This document shows positions 52,801 through 60,912 of a DNA stretch of 64,000 nt, piece by piece. The notes below the pieces were generated by a model. The model was not told the DNA's origin. It did not search any database and worked only from the letters and a program-made list of their open reading frames with translations. Origin of the DNA: Clostridia bacterium (GTDB lineage Bacteria; Bacillota; Clostridia; Oscillospirales; CAG-272); NCBI GenBank assembly GCA_017461385.1, contig JAFTXZ010000003.1, positions 1 through 64,000 on the forward strand. Direction: 5' to 3'. A program made the translations under genes and the position numbers. The first letter of the stretch is position 1. Every line of letters starts with the position of its first letter.

Positions 52801-54267
52801 AATTCCTGTGTATTCAACATCACGACCAACACCAGGAATAAGAACGAACTCAACGTCAAGCTCGTTTACGCCCTTTTGAAGAAATTCGTCAACGAAAAAC
52901 TTTTCCTCAGCAGATGCGTCAGTTGCCTCTGTAAAGTAAACTATTTTGCCATTAAATAGAATGTATGGTGTTTTTACACCGTTGATTGATGCAACGGACA
53001 TAGCACCCTCATAGGTTGAAGGTGAGCCAACGGTTGCAGTGTCAGGGTTGGAGGTAAGACCAAGGTTACCATTCTTTTCAGAGCCGTTTGAGGAAGCAAA
53101 GCTATTTGAAGCTGCAACCACAAGGCTTATTCCCTGCTTACGAATCTTTTCATAAACGCCACTGATCATTTCCTCGTCACTCTCACGGCTAAAGCCACAA
53201 GCAGTACCCAAGGACATATTTATAACGTCAACGCCAAGGATTACACAGTCCTCAAGGGCGGACAAAATCCAAGATGCAATTGCAGAATCCTTCGTATCAG
53301 AGAAAATCTTCATTGAAACAAGCTGTGCATTTGGTGCAACGCCAGTAATTGTGTCATCCTTACCTACAATAACGCCTGATACGTGAGTACCATGGTTGTT
53401 GTGGAGTGAGTAAACGTCAGAGTCCCTATCCGCATAGTCAAAGGAGAATGGAACCTTTTCGTTGATATACACGTCGTCAGCGCCAAGACCATTTACAAGG
53501 GTGCTTGCCTTTGTTTGACCAATAAGGCTTGCAACCATCTCCTTGGTCAAGCCAAGCTTAGAACGGTCAGCTGTAAAGTTTTGAACAGAAAAGGCTGAGT
53601 GAGTGTAGTCAAGACCAGTGTCAAGAACTGCAACCACAATGCCTGTTCCGTCATATTTATACTTATCTATGTAAGCAGAGGTATCGAAAATACCTGTTTC
53701 ATAAACACTAACCTTGTTTTCTACAAGCTGTGTTTCAGCCTTCTTATAAACCTCGCATACGATAGGTGTTACGCCATCCTCCAAGGATTGAGCAACAGTC
53801 TTGTAGCTACCAGCCTTGATTACTATTTCAAATCCTGAGAGAATTGAAAAATAATCAGCACCCAAGGTGTAGGAAACACCCTGCTCATCAAGAGTGGCTA
53901 AAATTTGCTCCTTTTCCTTCTCTATTTCTGCCTTTAGGTCCTCGGCATCCTGTGAAAAGGCATATTCAGTAAAGCTCATTGACTTGTCAGTTTGATTGTA
54001 CCTGTCAAGGAGTGGTGCAGTGCTAAGGCTGATGATAACGGAAATATCATCATTGTCCTTTACTGCTGAAGGTAGCTCAAACACCTTAGAGCTATCCAAA
54101 TACTGATTTCTATTCGTGATTATAGAATCAGCAAATTGCTTAACGTATCCGCCCTCCAGGGCATAGCTTCTTCCCAAGGTTGGAAGAAAAACGGAAAGCA
54201 ACAAAAGTGTTGCCATCAAGGCTGACAGCAATACAGTAGTCGTTCTTACAACTGCTTTTTTGTTCAT
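46891..54267 (-). CDS. Giant surface subtilisin-like protease with LRR domain
   Basis: A 2458-aa secreted, membrane-anchored S8 protease. Signal peptide about 1-35; inhibitor-like propeptide about 50-190. Catalytic Asp216 (VLDTGLDYTH), His292 (NHGTHVSG) and Ser613 (SGTSMACPN); a PA domain is inserted at about 470-590 (GKIALVKRGDTTFEEKAQAA). Fibronectin-like beta domains cover about 690-1170, a BIG2 domain about 1172-1246 (VVNGKMVAVGPGVASVWA), BspA-type LRR_5 repeats about 1390-2210 (repeats such as IGAFAFSNFEYV), and a C-terminal membrane helix 2424-2450 with a basic tail. No LPXTG is seen. It resembles Streptococcus C5a-peptidase-type proteases in order of domains. The downstream lipoprotein and Opp genes suggest protein digestion feeding peptide uptake. 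Confidence 0.92.
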   Translation of the reverse strand: MNKKAVVRTTTVLLSALMATLLLLSVFLPTLGRSYALEGGYVKQFADSIITNRNQYLDSSKVFELPSAVKDNDDISVIISLSTAPLLDRYNQTDKSMSFTEYAFSQDAEDLKAEIEKEKEQILATLDEQGVSYTLGADYFSILSGFEIVIKAGSYKTVAQSLEDGVTPIVCEVYKKAETQLVENKVSVYETGIFDTSAYIDKYKYDGTGIVVAVLDTGLDYTHSAFSVQNFTADRSKLGLTKEMVASLIGQTKASTLVNGLGADDVYINEKVPFSFDYADRDSDVYSLHNNHGTHVSGVIVGKDDTITGVAPNAQLVSMKIFSDTKDSAIASWILSALEDCVILGVDVINMSLGTACGFSRESDEEMISGVYEKIRKQGISLVVAASNSFASSNGSEKNGNLGLTSNPDTATVGSPSTYEGAMSVASINGVKTPYILFNGKIVYFTEATDASAEEKFFVDEFLQKGVNELDVEFVLIPGVGRDVEYTGIDVTGKIALVKRGDTTFEEKAQAAQKAGAIGVIVYNNTSGEIRMNVGTVSIPVCSISQEDGEMLAASKRGTIKISRDQTSGPFMSDFSSWGPSPSLGIKPEITAHGGNILSAITGGGYDRLSGTSMACPNTAGVMILLRQYVMDKFPEIKNDSVKVTALVNQLLMSTADIVYNKNGLPYAVRKQGAGLANIFSATQTTAVILTRNENGEIMDKTKLELGDDKEKTGVYELSFEIKNFGKVTNSYRLSTFAMTEGISDVKTARGETTVSEEGYLLEGASVVFTVENGTQNGDILSVEAGKTAKVKVTITLSDEDKKYLDETFENGMYVEGFVELYATSADTEDLSVPFLSFYGDWTKAPVLDLDYFETNKDELNDSIPTNEKTLPDAYATRPIGGMFSDYISYLGSYYFQQNPNDQIISASRDYIALSNVKVPDSATEADQDIATIHSLRFIWTGMLRNAAKVVVTITDDATGEVIFETVDDDVRKSYSDGGSYIYPANVEVEFDASEHNLKNNTKYTVKMVAYMDYEDGGLETNEKNTFEFPFTTDFEAPSITDCTFRSEYDSELDRDRLFVTLAIYDNHYAMSMQPGYLTTVLDEATGMESFQLIPFSTYMTPIYSVRNGTTYVEYELTDHIYALKNSSHVRNSFIVSVYDYALNHATYEIGLPDDYIDFRFDAGVDNEGNPNTELVLNPNELYTIKIDGYSEDEAWGELLKFDSTNKNVVRVVNGKMVAVGPGVASVWATHVKDNSKKASILVRVLGPDDDGYMEYDKPVADKFEITGYEVLKAYLIMSNEDRDLADVGSFKYFSKNEPLSIKLYPSESVRLEAFLEAYFPTDCQVVFSTGNDRVVTVDQKGVVVGVSEGFANITVKVLLDGASTYEIKTISIEVKDPYVTAAPTLQHYYGLGGVVEIPDDLRITQIGAFAFSNFEYVLKTPAEYAEDDNSMTKQSPIGDNTITKIIIPEGVKKIDAYAFARLTALKEVVLPSTIEAIEYGAFEGCSSLERVTGLEYVQLINNSAFRGCNLKGTIKLDNIKAIGDFAFAENGTRSSSGLEGVVLPPELQSIGAYAFYYNTSLKNVEVKAEKVKYGPYVFAGCSALEKASMNASVIPEGAFMGCLRLKEIVIGNDVNFIGENAFMSCENLEKAVIGKNVSYIDRLVFAGTKISKFEISADNPSYKASSDGLYILSKDGTRLIVASPTLSGIISIADASITTIGSGAFAYNNKITGVVANGVTAVEDYAFFNAGRLESVMLGQLTKIGKYSFASTRISALPILNSVETIEAYAFSNTLLDTVEIGNGVKICEGAFYNCSKLTTIKLGDNCTAEMGAFMNSWGDKTPEYIQDTSYSTKVYYRHYPSKVTTVVIGKNANLGSSSFSGLSSLESVTIGEGAKIGEMAFYNCPSLKSIDLSKAIAIGALAFSGDEIETASSQSGAGYGIDADGNYVYHIYASKLETIDLSSLTELGEKAFAFCQELKTVTLGNGLKEIPAQAFLRNNKLESINLEGIEKIGLEAFAETKLSNVVLSSIKEIGNYAFTQIATLEEVTFGTNPCVIGEGAFANCKGLDKVTNLEHAQVIGKFAFALTDIRGAKLTSAVEIGEGAFLKDTITSFDLDLSGNKVLKTMGDNPFGLCRIEPLYIVEEEIFNGKTYYKNVYDFDISDTIHVIDGSIYQDVPNGLELITYAPRDNGYVKLAEGTVRLSAYALAGSEVVRVELPYTVASIGHKAFYDCDELVTVIFTSHYAPVLEEEFDISYFLPENIPGGKGETNGYELGDGSYVDGLGVVPYFMFNPIVNTQSVNERGEYVYNYFTMLYGASFVNNIGYGNPQLVMVRPSNGVEYDSFIMGQYFTTVIDGSVARDKVTLAFVEAINKLPESVKLADKPLVVLARAAYDKIATKDQQALVAEQYAKLLTAEQRILAFETPNEPEVDLGDTEIMEFNPIPMLITFVSVEAVLLIAIIVLGIVFYKKKLWIFK

Positions 54268-54677
54268 CGTTTCTTTTGCCTTTCTTTTAATATTTGCGTG
54301 TGATTATATAATACTGATAAACATACGGGTATATTTTAACACAATAAATATGTAAATTCAAGCATCTTTTTACTTATTTAACAAATTAAAGTGCTAAAAC
54401 AGCTATTATTTATCTATGAACCGATATACAAAAAAGTCCATTGAGGTTAAGGGATACAATGGCTTTTGCTAATTAAAGCGGTTGCTTCAACAAAAAATAA
54501 TAAAAAATAAAAATTTACAATTTCGCAACTTTTTTATTCATTTATTCACTGAAAATGCAAAACTTTGCTACTAGAGCTAATCTTTAACGGCTTGACAAAT
54601 CGGTTGACAACTTTACCTTGACATGCAGATTTTAATATGCTAAAATGAATTGAAAAGTAACAAAAAAGGAGGTAAAA
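54268..54677. other. 410-bp divergent intergenic region
   Basis: This lies between the protease gene (minus) and the CXXC membrane protein (plus). It holds the clear plus-strand promoter at 54618-54646 preceded by two further TTGACA copies. A TATAAT-like -10 on the minus strand (54303-54308) has no good -35. A bulged stem AAAAG-t-CCATTG/CAATGGCTTTT is at 54432-54467. The rest is AT-rich and shows no gene. Confidence 0.6.
54592..54646 (+). promoter_or_regulatory. Promoter with three tandem TTGACA motifs
   Basis: TTGACA occurs at 54592-54597, 54604-54609 and 54618-54623. The third pairs with TAAAAT (54641-54646) at a 17-bp spacer and lies 55 bp before the ATG at 54678. The upstream two could be alternative -35 boxes or repeat binding sites. 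Confidence 0.7.
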
Positions 54678-55508
54678 ATGTCTAAGGTAAGGCTAGTTCA
54701 TTTAATTTATGGGATTACGCTTTCTCTGCTTCTTGTCGCTAGTGGATTTTGCTTTATGGTAGCTTGCGTCGATATTTACAGAAGCGGAAGCAATCCGTTT
54801 ACGCCTGAATCAATCGGTTCACACTTCAAGTCAATATGCGTGCCTGTTTACATAACGATTGCTTTAGTAATTGGTAGCATTCCTCTTAACATTTTTCTCC
54901 CCCTTGAGAGTGTTAAGAAAGGCGCAAAAATCAGCAAAAAACAGACACTCCTCTCGCTTTATTCAAGATTTGACTATACAAAGGCATCCGAGGAAAGGCT
55001 TGGAAAAATCAATAAGCTAAGATATACTCGACTTGCCCTTTATATCGTTGCTGTGCTTTTACTCCTAGGTGGCACTATTGCTTCTCTGGTTTACGCCTTA
55101 AACATTGAGAACTTTAAGGCATTTGCTGATGATAACTCATCACTTATCAACTCATCAATCATCGAGGGCTCCTTAGTGGTTCTCAGATATATGATTATTC
55201 CTCTTATATATTGCATAGCTCTTGTTTTCGTTGATTCCTTTATTGCATCCCGTGAGCTTTTGGTAGTCAAGGCTACTATTAAGGAGGATAAGGCTATGCT
55301 TCCTAAGGATGCACCAAGCAACGAAACAATTATTGATAAAATTCAAGGCTTTTTCACAAGACACAAAAAAATCATTCTGCTTGTGCTAAGAATTGCACTT
55401 GGCATCTTAGCCCTTGTGCTTATAATCACAGGCATTGTAAACGGTGGCATGTACACGGTTTTGCAAAAGGCAAACAAACTTTGTCAGGAATGCATTGGTC
55501 TTGGCTAA
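54678..55508 (+). CDS. Membrane protein with C-terminal CXXC tail
   Basis: A 276-aa membrane protein with about six hydrophobic segments (near 7-30, 52-75, 118-140, 160-185, 235-258). The end reads GIVNGGMYTVLQKANKLC, then QECIGLG, giving a CQEC motif at 269-272. That tail is like the small CD1871A-type CXXC proteins of Clostridia, here carried on a larger membrane protein. The CXXC would sit on the outer face if the last helix exits the cell, suiting thiol-disulfide exchange. The start has AAGGAGG. The next gene, 28 bp on, is a ferredoxin/thioredoxin fusion, supporting a redox role. Confidence 0.72.
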   Translation: MSKVRLVHLIYGITLSLLLVASGFCFMVACVDIYRSGSNPFTPESIGSHFKSICVPVYITIALVIGSIPLNIFLPLESVKKGAKISKKQTLLSLYSRFDYTKASEERLGKINKLRYTRLALYIVAVLLLLGGTIASLVYALNIENFKAFADDNSSLINSSIIEGSLVVLRYMIIPLIYCIALVFVDSFIASRELLVVKATIKEDKAMLPKDAPSNETIIDKIQGFFTRHKKIILLVLRIALGILALVLIITGIVNGGMYTVLQKANKLCQECIGLG

Positions 55509-55536
55509 TCTACTAAACTCTTAGAAAGGAGCTTTT

Positions 55537-57828
55537 ATGGAAAACGAAATAAAAAACGACCTTAACCAGCAGGGCTCCTTTGTAGGTGAGTCTGTAGCTG
55601 TGATAAACAACGAAACTAAGGGAGATAATGTGCCAAAAGCAGACACTCCCCCAGAGAAAAATAACAAACCTAAGAGAACAATCAAGGAAAGATTAAAGAG
55701 TCTTATTCCATCTAAAAGACGTTTAATTCAACTTTATTCTGCCCTGCTTTTTAATGCAAACATCAAGGGCTTCATTAAGGGCGAGATATTTATAGGTGCA
55801 TCAAAAAACATTTGCGCTCCTGGCATAAATTGTTATTCCTGTCCAGGTGCCGTTATGGCTTGTCCTCTTGGTGCCTTACAGGCAGAGCTAAACAGAGCAA
55901 ATAAAAGCTCAGCCTTTTACGTTGTTGGAATTTTACTTTTGTACGGAATTATCGCAGGTAGAACAATTTGCGGTTGGCTCTGCCCGTTTGGCTTTATTCA
56001 AGAGCTTTTACATAAAATTAAAACTCCTAAGCTGAAGAAAAACAAGGTTACAAGAGTCTTTTCGTACCTTAAGTATGTGCTGTTAGTGTTCTTCGTCATA
56101 ATTATACCCATTCTTTATGGAATACGTGAGGTTGAACTCCCAGCATTTTGTAAGTATATTTGCCCTGCAGGTACTCTTGAGGGCGCATTTGGTCTTCTTT
56201 CAAATGCTGTAAATGAAAGCTATTTATCTATTCTCGGACCTTTATTTACGTGGAAATTCTTACTTTTCGTAAGCATTGCCGTTGGTTCAATCTTTATTTT
56301 TAGATTTTTCTGTCGTTTTATATGCCCACTTGGTGCAATTTACGGATTCTTTAACAAGTTTTCACTTCTTGGCATTAAGCTAAACAGAGATAAATGTACA
56401 AATTGTGGTCTTTGCGTAACTAAATGCGAAATGGACATTAAGCACGTTGGCGACCACGAATGTATTAGCTGTGGCGAGTGTGTGTCCGTTTGTCCAACTA
56501 AGGCAATTACCTTTAAGGGTGGCTCGTTCTTCTTGCCTCCTGATGATATCGACCCACAGGGTCTTTCCGAAAAGGAGCTTGCTCAAGCAAGAGAGGAAAA
56601 TGAGAAAAAGCGTGCCTCTGCCAAAAAGCGTTCAACTATTTTCAGAGCAGTAATTTGCTCCGTAATGGCAGTTTTACTTGGCACTGCTATTGTTTACTAC
56701 AACTTCATCGATAAAGGTAGCACTCAGCAATCCCCGCCACCTGCACCACCTGCAACAGATGATGGACCCGTGGTTGGCACACAAATTGGCAATATTCTGC
56801 CCGACTTCTCTCTTGAGATTTTTGATGAAAACGGCTTTGTAAGTAGCGAAAATCAAACACTCGAGGGACCATTTGGCAAAAACGAAGATGGCACGCTTAC
56901 CTTTAACCCATCTAAGAATAGTGGCAAGGTAACAATTATTAACTTCTGGGGAACTTGGTGTCCCGGCTGTGTGGCAGAGCTACCATATTTTGATAGAATT
57001 GCAAGTGAATACAAGGACAAGGTTAGCGTTTTAGCAATTCACACAGATTATAGATATCAAGAAACTGCAAGCGAATACGTGCTTAACAATTACAAGGATA
57101 GCGATATAATTTTCTTAAAGGATATTCCTCTAAACGAGGAAATTGACAAGTACTACACCGACCTTGGTGGCAAGCTTAATATGTATCCATTTACTGTTAT
57201 TCTAGGCACTGATGGTAAGATTATTGCATCATTGCCAAGAAGCGTAACCTACGACGAGCTTAAAGGTATTGTTGATACTGAATTAGAGGCTGAAAAGCCA
57301 CCCGTTGGCACTCAAATTGGTAATACAGCACCTGGATTTGACCTAGTTGTATTCGACGAAAACGGCACGCTTCCCTTTGATAATCAAGCATCTGATCCTT
57401 GGTCAAGCACAACGTTTGATGGAAACCAGGTCCTTACCTTTAACCCAAGCAAAAACAGTGGCAAAATAACAATTATTAACTTCTGGGGAACTTGGTGCCC
57501 CGGTTGTGTGGCTGAGCTTCCATATTTTGATAGAATTGCAAGTGAATACAAGGACAAGGTAACGGTTGTTGCAATTCACACCGATTACAGATACAAGGAA
57601 ACAGCGTCCGATTACGTGCTCAACAACTACGAAAGCAGTGAAATGATTTTTGCAAAGGATGAAGCACTTAATAGCGATATTGACAAGTACTACACCGACC
57701 TTGGTGGCAAGCTTAATATGTATCCATTTACAGTAATTCTTGACGAAAATGGCGTAATCATTGCAAGTCTCCCACGTAGCGTAACCTACGAGGAGTTAAA
57801 GTCAATCGTTGACACAAATCTTCAATAA
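55537..57828 (+). CDS. NapH-like 4Fe-4S membrane protein fused to two TlpA-like thioredoxin domains
   Basis: A 763-aa redox protein. A polar N-terminus (1-60) precedes a NapH/MauN-like membrane part with Cys pairs (C93, C99, C102, C109; CGWLCPFG; CKYICPAG; CRFICPLG). Two 4Fe-4S ferredoxin motifs follow at C287-C297 and C309-C319. After a membrane helix (about 371-388) come two thioredoxin-like domains with WCPGC at Cys475/Cys478 and Cys654/Cys657. The domains are near-identical and 179 residues apart, an internal duplication. Electrons may pass from cytoplasmic donors through the clusters to extracellular thiols; this is inference. A terminator follows. Confidence 0.88.
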   Translation: MENEIKNDLNQQGSFVGESVAVINNETKGDNVPKADTPPEKNNKPKRTIKERLKSLIPSKRRLIQLYSALLFNANIKGFIKGEIFIGASKNICAPGINCYSCPGAVMACPLGALQAELNRANKSSAFYVVGILLLYGIIAGRTICGWLCPFGFIQELLHKIKTPKLKKNKVTRVFSYLKYVLLVFFVIIIPILYGIREVELPAFCKYICPAGTLEGAFGLLSNAVNESYLSILGPLFTWKFLLFVSIAVGSIFIFRFFCRFICPLGAIYGFFNKFSLLGIKLNRDKCTNCGLCVTKCEMDIKHVGDHECISCGECVSVCPTKAITFKGGSFFLPPDDIDPQGLSEKELAQAREENEKKRASAKKRSTIFRAVICSVMAVLLGTAIVYYNFIDKGSTQQSPPPAPPATDDGPVVGTQIGNILPDFSLEIFDENGFVSSENQTLEGPFGKNEDGTLTFNPSKNSGKVTIINFWGTWCPGCVAELPYFDRIASEYKDKVSVLAIHTDYRYQETASEYVLNNYKDSDIIFLKDIPLNEEIDKYYTDLGGKLNMYPFTVILGTDGKIIASLPRSVTYDELKGIVDTELEAEKPPVGTQIGNTAPGFDLVVFDENGTLPFDNQASDPWSSTTFDGNQVLTFNPSKNSGKITIINFWGTWCPGCVAELPYFDRIASEYKDKVTVVAIHTDYRYKETASDYVLNNYESSEMIFAKDEALNSDIDKYYTDLGGKLNMYPFTVILDENGVIIASLPRSVTYEELKSIVDTNLQ

Positions 57829-57830
57829 AA

Positions 57831-57861
57831 AAAGAACGAGAAATGCTCGTTCTTTTTTGTT
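57831..57861 (+). terminator. Intrinsic terminator
   Basis: AAAGAACGAG (57831-57840) and CTCGTTCTTT (57846-57855) pair perfectly, followed by TTT, right after the redox gene stop. Confidence 0.85.
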
Positions 57862-57892
57862 ATTTTAGACACTCCGTGCCATATTTCAGCAA

Positions 57893-57920
57893 AAAAAGAG
57901 CTTCAAACGAAGCTCTTTTT
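57893..57920 (-). terminator. Intrinsic terminator of the aminotransferase gene
   Basis: AAAAAGAGCTTC and GAAGCTCTTTTT pair perfectly around AAAC. On the minus strand the stem begins one base after the stop codon at 57922-57924 and ends in a T-run. Confidence 0.85.
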
Positions 57921-57921
57921 A

Positions 57922-59205
57922 TTATTTTGAAAGTAGCTTTGCAATGCTGGAAAGCTTAACGCATAGACAGAAAAGCTCAGTTGCAATTATAAGGTCGCTA
58001 AGTGGTGGATAGGATGGCGCAATTCTAATATTAGAATCATGTGGATCCTTACCATAAGGATAGGTTGCACCAGCACCAGTCATTACTACGCCTGCCTTTT
58101 TGCATCTTGCCACAATATCCTTTGCACAGCCGTCAAGAGAGTCAAAGGAAATGAAGTAACCACCCTTTGGCTCAGTCCATGTGCCGATATCAAGTCCTCC
58201 AAGCTCACGATTGAGAATCTCCAAAACAGCCTCAAACTTAGGACGAAGAATGTCCGCATGCTTACGCATGTGCTCAACCATACCGTGAATATCCTTAAAG
58301 AAGCGTACGTGTCTTAGCTGATTTACCTTATCGTGTCCAATTGTTTGTATTGAAAGCTGGTGCTTAATTTCCTCAAGGTTGTTGTTTGAGGACGCAAGAG
58401 CAGCTATACCAGAGCCTGGGAACGAAATCTTTGAGGTAGATGCAAACTTGTAAACAAGGTCAGGATTGCCTGCCCTCTTACATTCTGCCAAAATCTCAAC
58501 CAGATTGTCTTGCTTATCATCGTATAGATGATGGATTGTGTAGGCGTTGTCCCAATAAATTCTAAAGTCAGACGCCTTTGGCTTAAGCCTTGCAAAGCGA
58601 CGGACTGTCAAGTCAGAATATGAATAGCCCTGTGGGTTTGAATACTTAGGCACGCACCAAATTCCCTTAATGGACTCGTCTTCGGAGACTAGCTTTTCAA
58701 CAAGATCCATGTCGGGTCCGTCCTTAGTCATAGGAACGTTTATCATTTCAATGCCAAAGTATTGAGTAATTGCAAAATGTCTGTCATAGCCAGGAACCGG
58801 GCAAAGGAACTTAACCTTGTCAAGCTTAGACCAAGGGGTTGATCCCATAACGCCATGTGTCATTGAACGAGCGATTGTGTCGTACATAACATTGAGGCTT
58901 GAGTTTCCATAAATAATGATATGGTCAGGCGGAACCTCCATCATATCAGCGAGAAGCTCCTGTGCCTCCTTGATGCCGTCAAGTACACCGTAGTTACGGC
59001 AATCAGTGCCGTCGTCACATGTCATATCGCACTCGCTGGACATAACGTCCATCATACCCATTGATAAATCAAGCTGCTCTACGCATGGCTTTCCTCTAGC
59101 CATATTGAGCTTCAGATCCTTAGCTTGATATTCCTTGTATTTAGCCTTTAGCTCCTTTTCAAGTTCTAAAAGCTCTTCTCTTGTCATTTCAGTATATTTT
59201 TTCAT
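57922..59205 (-). CDS. PLP-dependent aspartate-type aminotransferase
   Basis: A 427-aa fold-type I aminotransferase of the Asp_aminotransf group (Pfam PF12897 type), a branch distinct from classic AspC. Visible are KLNMARGKPCVEQLDLS, IYGNSSLNVMYD, VPGYDRHFAI, VPKYSNPQGYSYSD, and STSKISFPGSG with the Schiff-base lysine (about Lys258). NIRIAPSYPP carries the carboxylate-binding Arg. Probable reaction: aspartate plus 2-oxoglutarate to oxaloacetate plus glutamate. A stand-alone gene with its own terminator. Confidence 0.88.
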   Translation of the reverse strand: MKKYTEMTREELLELEKELKAKYKEYQAKDLKLNMARGKPCVEQLDLSMGMMDVMSSECDMTCDDGTDCRNYGVLDGIKEAQELLADMMEVPPDHIIIYGNSSLNVMYDTIARSMTHGVMGSTPWSKLDKVKFLCPVPGYDRHFAITQYFGIEMINVPMTKDGPDMDLVEKLVSEDESIKGIWCVPKYSNPQGYSYSDLTVRRFARLKPKASDFRIYWDNAYTIHHLYDDKQDNLVEILAECKRAGNPDLVYKFASTSKISFPGSGIAALASSNNNLEEIKHQLSIQTIGHDKVNQLRHVRFFKDIHGMVEHMRKHADILRPKFEAVLEILNRELGGLDIGTWTEPKGGYFISFDSLDGCAKDIVARCKKAGVVMTGAGATYPYGKDPHDSNIRIAPSYPPLSDLIIATELFCLCVKLSSIAKLLSK

Positions 59206-59423
59206 AATAATCCTTTCGGAGCTAAATTAAATTTGCAAAAAATGCTATTGAACGCACCTTGTTTTAAGACTTAGAAGCAAGAAATTCTCGTGAACCCCCA
59301 AAACTCATACTTCGTTTTTGGGAACCCCTCCAACGGCGCACCGTAAAGCCACAGACGAAGGCTATCTTGCGATAGTCGAAGTTGTGGGTGTGGAACAACG
59401 CAGAAATGAGTAGCTTATCAGGC
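59206..59423. other. Intergenic region downstream of asnS
   Basis: The 218-bp gap is filled mainly by the repeat element at 59289-59420. The aminotransferase promoter should lie at its left end, but no convincing -35/-10 pair was found. Confidence 0.5.
59289..59420 (-). repeat. Palindromic repeat element, third hairpin copy
   Basis: CGTGAACCCCCAAAACTCAT, TTCGTTTTTGGGAACCCCT, ACGGCGCA, then a variable hairpin region (CTATC/GATAG within CCACA/TGTGG) and CGCAGAAAT...AGCTTAT. The order matches the element after the cyclophilin gene (26986-27165), with a different internal hairpin. It starts within a few bases of the asnS stop. Confidence 0.75.
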
Positions 59424-60818
59424 TTAAAACTCGGCTGAGCCGGTTGTACGCGGATAAGCCTCCACATCTCTGATGTTAGCTACACCTGTGATATACATGA
59501 TAAGTCTTTCAAAGCCTAAGCCGAAGCCTGCGTGCTTTGTGCCACCATACTTTCTAAGCTCAAGATACCACCAGTAGTCCTCCTCCTTAAGGTTGAATTT
59601 CTCCATTGCCTTAAGAAGATAATCCATTCTTTCCTCACGCTGAGAGCCACCGATAAGCTCACCAACACCCGGCACTAGCATATCCATCGCAGCAACGGTC
59701 TTGCCGTCGTCGTTTAAGCGCATGTAGAACGCTTTAATATCTGCTGGGTAGTCGGTAACGAATACAGGCTTACCAAAGACCTCCTCGGTAATGTATCTTT
59801 CATGCTCTGTTTGTAGGTCAATGCCCCATTTAACTGGGTAATCAAACTTTTTACCACTCTTTAGCAGTAGGTCAACAGCCTCTGTATAGGTAACGTGACC
59901 AAAGTCGTTTTCAACAAGGTTTGTAAGACGGCTAACTAGAGTTGTATCAACAAATTTATTAAAGAACTCAATCTCTGCAGGACATTCTGCCATTACGTAC
60001 TTAACCACGTACTTAATCATATCCTCTGCAAGACGCATATCATCCTTCAAATCTGCGAATGCAATTTCAGGCTCCATCATCCAGAACTCAGCTGCATGAC
60101 GTGCTGTGTTAGATCTTTCAGCACGGAAGGTTGGTCCGAAGGTATAAACGTTTGAAAACGCCATAGCATAGGTTTCTGCACTAAGCTGACCAGAAACCGT
60201 AAGATTTACACTCTTTCCAAAGAAATCCTGTGAAAAGTCAATTTTTCCGTCCTTTGTTCTTGGAAGATTCTCAAGGTCAAGGGTTGTTAAACGGAACATT
60301 TCGCCTGCGCCCTCGCAGTCGCTACCAGTGATAATTGGTGTGTGCACGTACACGAAATTTCTTTCATTAAAGAACTTATGAATTGCAAAGGCAGCAACGG
60401 AGCGAACTCTGAATACTGCGCTGAACAGATTAGTCCTTGGACGAAGATGTGCAATAGTACGTAAAAACTCCAACGAGTGTCTTTTCTTTTGAAGTGGAAA
60501 ATCAGGAGTTGAGGCCCCTTCAATTTCAATATTGCTAGCCTTAATCTCAAATGGTTGCTTTGCCTCGGGAGTTAACACAAGTGTTCCCTCAACAACAAAG
60601 GCAGTGCCTACGTTTTGCTTTGCAATTTCTTTGTAATTTTCAAGAAACTGCTCTTCAAAAACTACCTGTAGGTTGGTAAAATAGCTACCATCATTAAGCT
60701 CAATAAATCCAAAGGCGTTGCTTGAACGAATAGTTCTTGCCCAGCCGCAAACCGTTACCTTAGTATCTGCAAATTTTTTAGGATTCTGAAAAATTTCCTT
60801 AATAGTTGTCCTTTGCAT
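59424..60818 (-). CDS. asnS: Asparaginyl-tRNA synthetase
   Basis: A 464-aa class II synthetase that charges tRNA-Asn. The N-terminal OB-fold (about 15-110; [20 protein letters not shown]) is followed by the catalytic domain with motif 2 [20 protein letters not shown] and motif 3 [13 protein letters not shown]. The AsnRS-type [12 protein letters not shown] insertion region separates it from AspRS. Length is normal. AAGAGG lies nine bases before the ATG. No T-box leader is seen; only 95 bp separate it from the helicase gene. Confidence 0.97.
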   Translation of the reverse strand: MQRTTIKEIFQNPKKFADTKVTVCGWARTIRSSNAFGFIELNDGSYFTNLQVVFEEQFLENYKEIAKQNVGTAFVVEGTLVLTPEAKQPFEIKASNIEIEGASTPDFPLQKKRHSLEFLRTIAHLRPRTNLFSAVFRVRSVAAFAIHKFFNERNFVYVHTPIITGSDCEGAGEMFRLTTLDLENLPRTKDGKIDFSQDFFGKSVNLTVSGQLSAETYAMAFSNVYTFGPTFRAERSNTARHAAEFWMMEPEIAFADLKDDMRLAEDMIKYVVKYVMAECPAEIEFFNKFVDTTLVSRLTNLVENDFGHVTYTEAVDLLLKSGKKFDYPVKWGIDLQTEHERYITEEVFGKPVFVTDYPADIKAFYMRLNDDGKTVAAMDMLVPGVGELIGGSQREERMDYLLKAMEKFNLKEEDYWWYLELRKYGGTKHAGFGLGFERLIMYITGVANIRDVEAYPRTTGSAEF

Positions 60819-60856
60819 AATTAACCTCTTTTAAGCTTTATTATAAATAATAAATA

Positions 60857-60885
60857 ATAATATCACACGCAAATTGTTTTTACAA
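60857..60885 (-). promoter_or_regulatory. Candidate asnS promoter
   Basis: Minus strand TTGTAA (60880-60885), 17-bp spacer, TATTAT (60857-60862), 39 bp before the asnS start. Only moderate match to consensus. Confidence 0.5.
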
Positions 60886-60912
60886 TAGTATTTACGCATT
60901 TTTTTAATTTTT

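Noticed and set aside
60819-60912. T-box riboswitch upstream of asnS
   Set aside because: The leader is under 60 bp from the candidate promoter and shows no T-box sequence or specifier stem.
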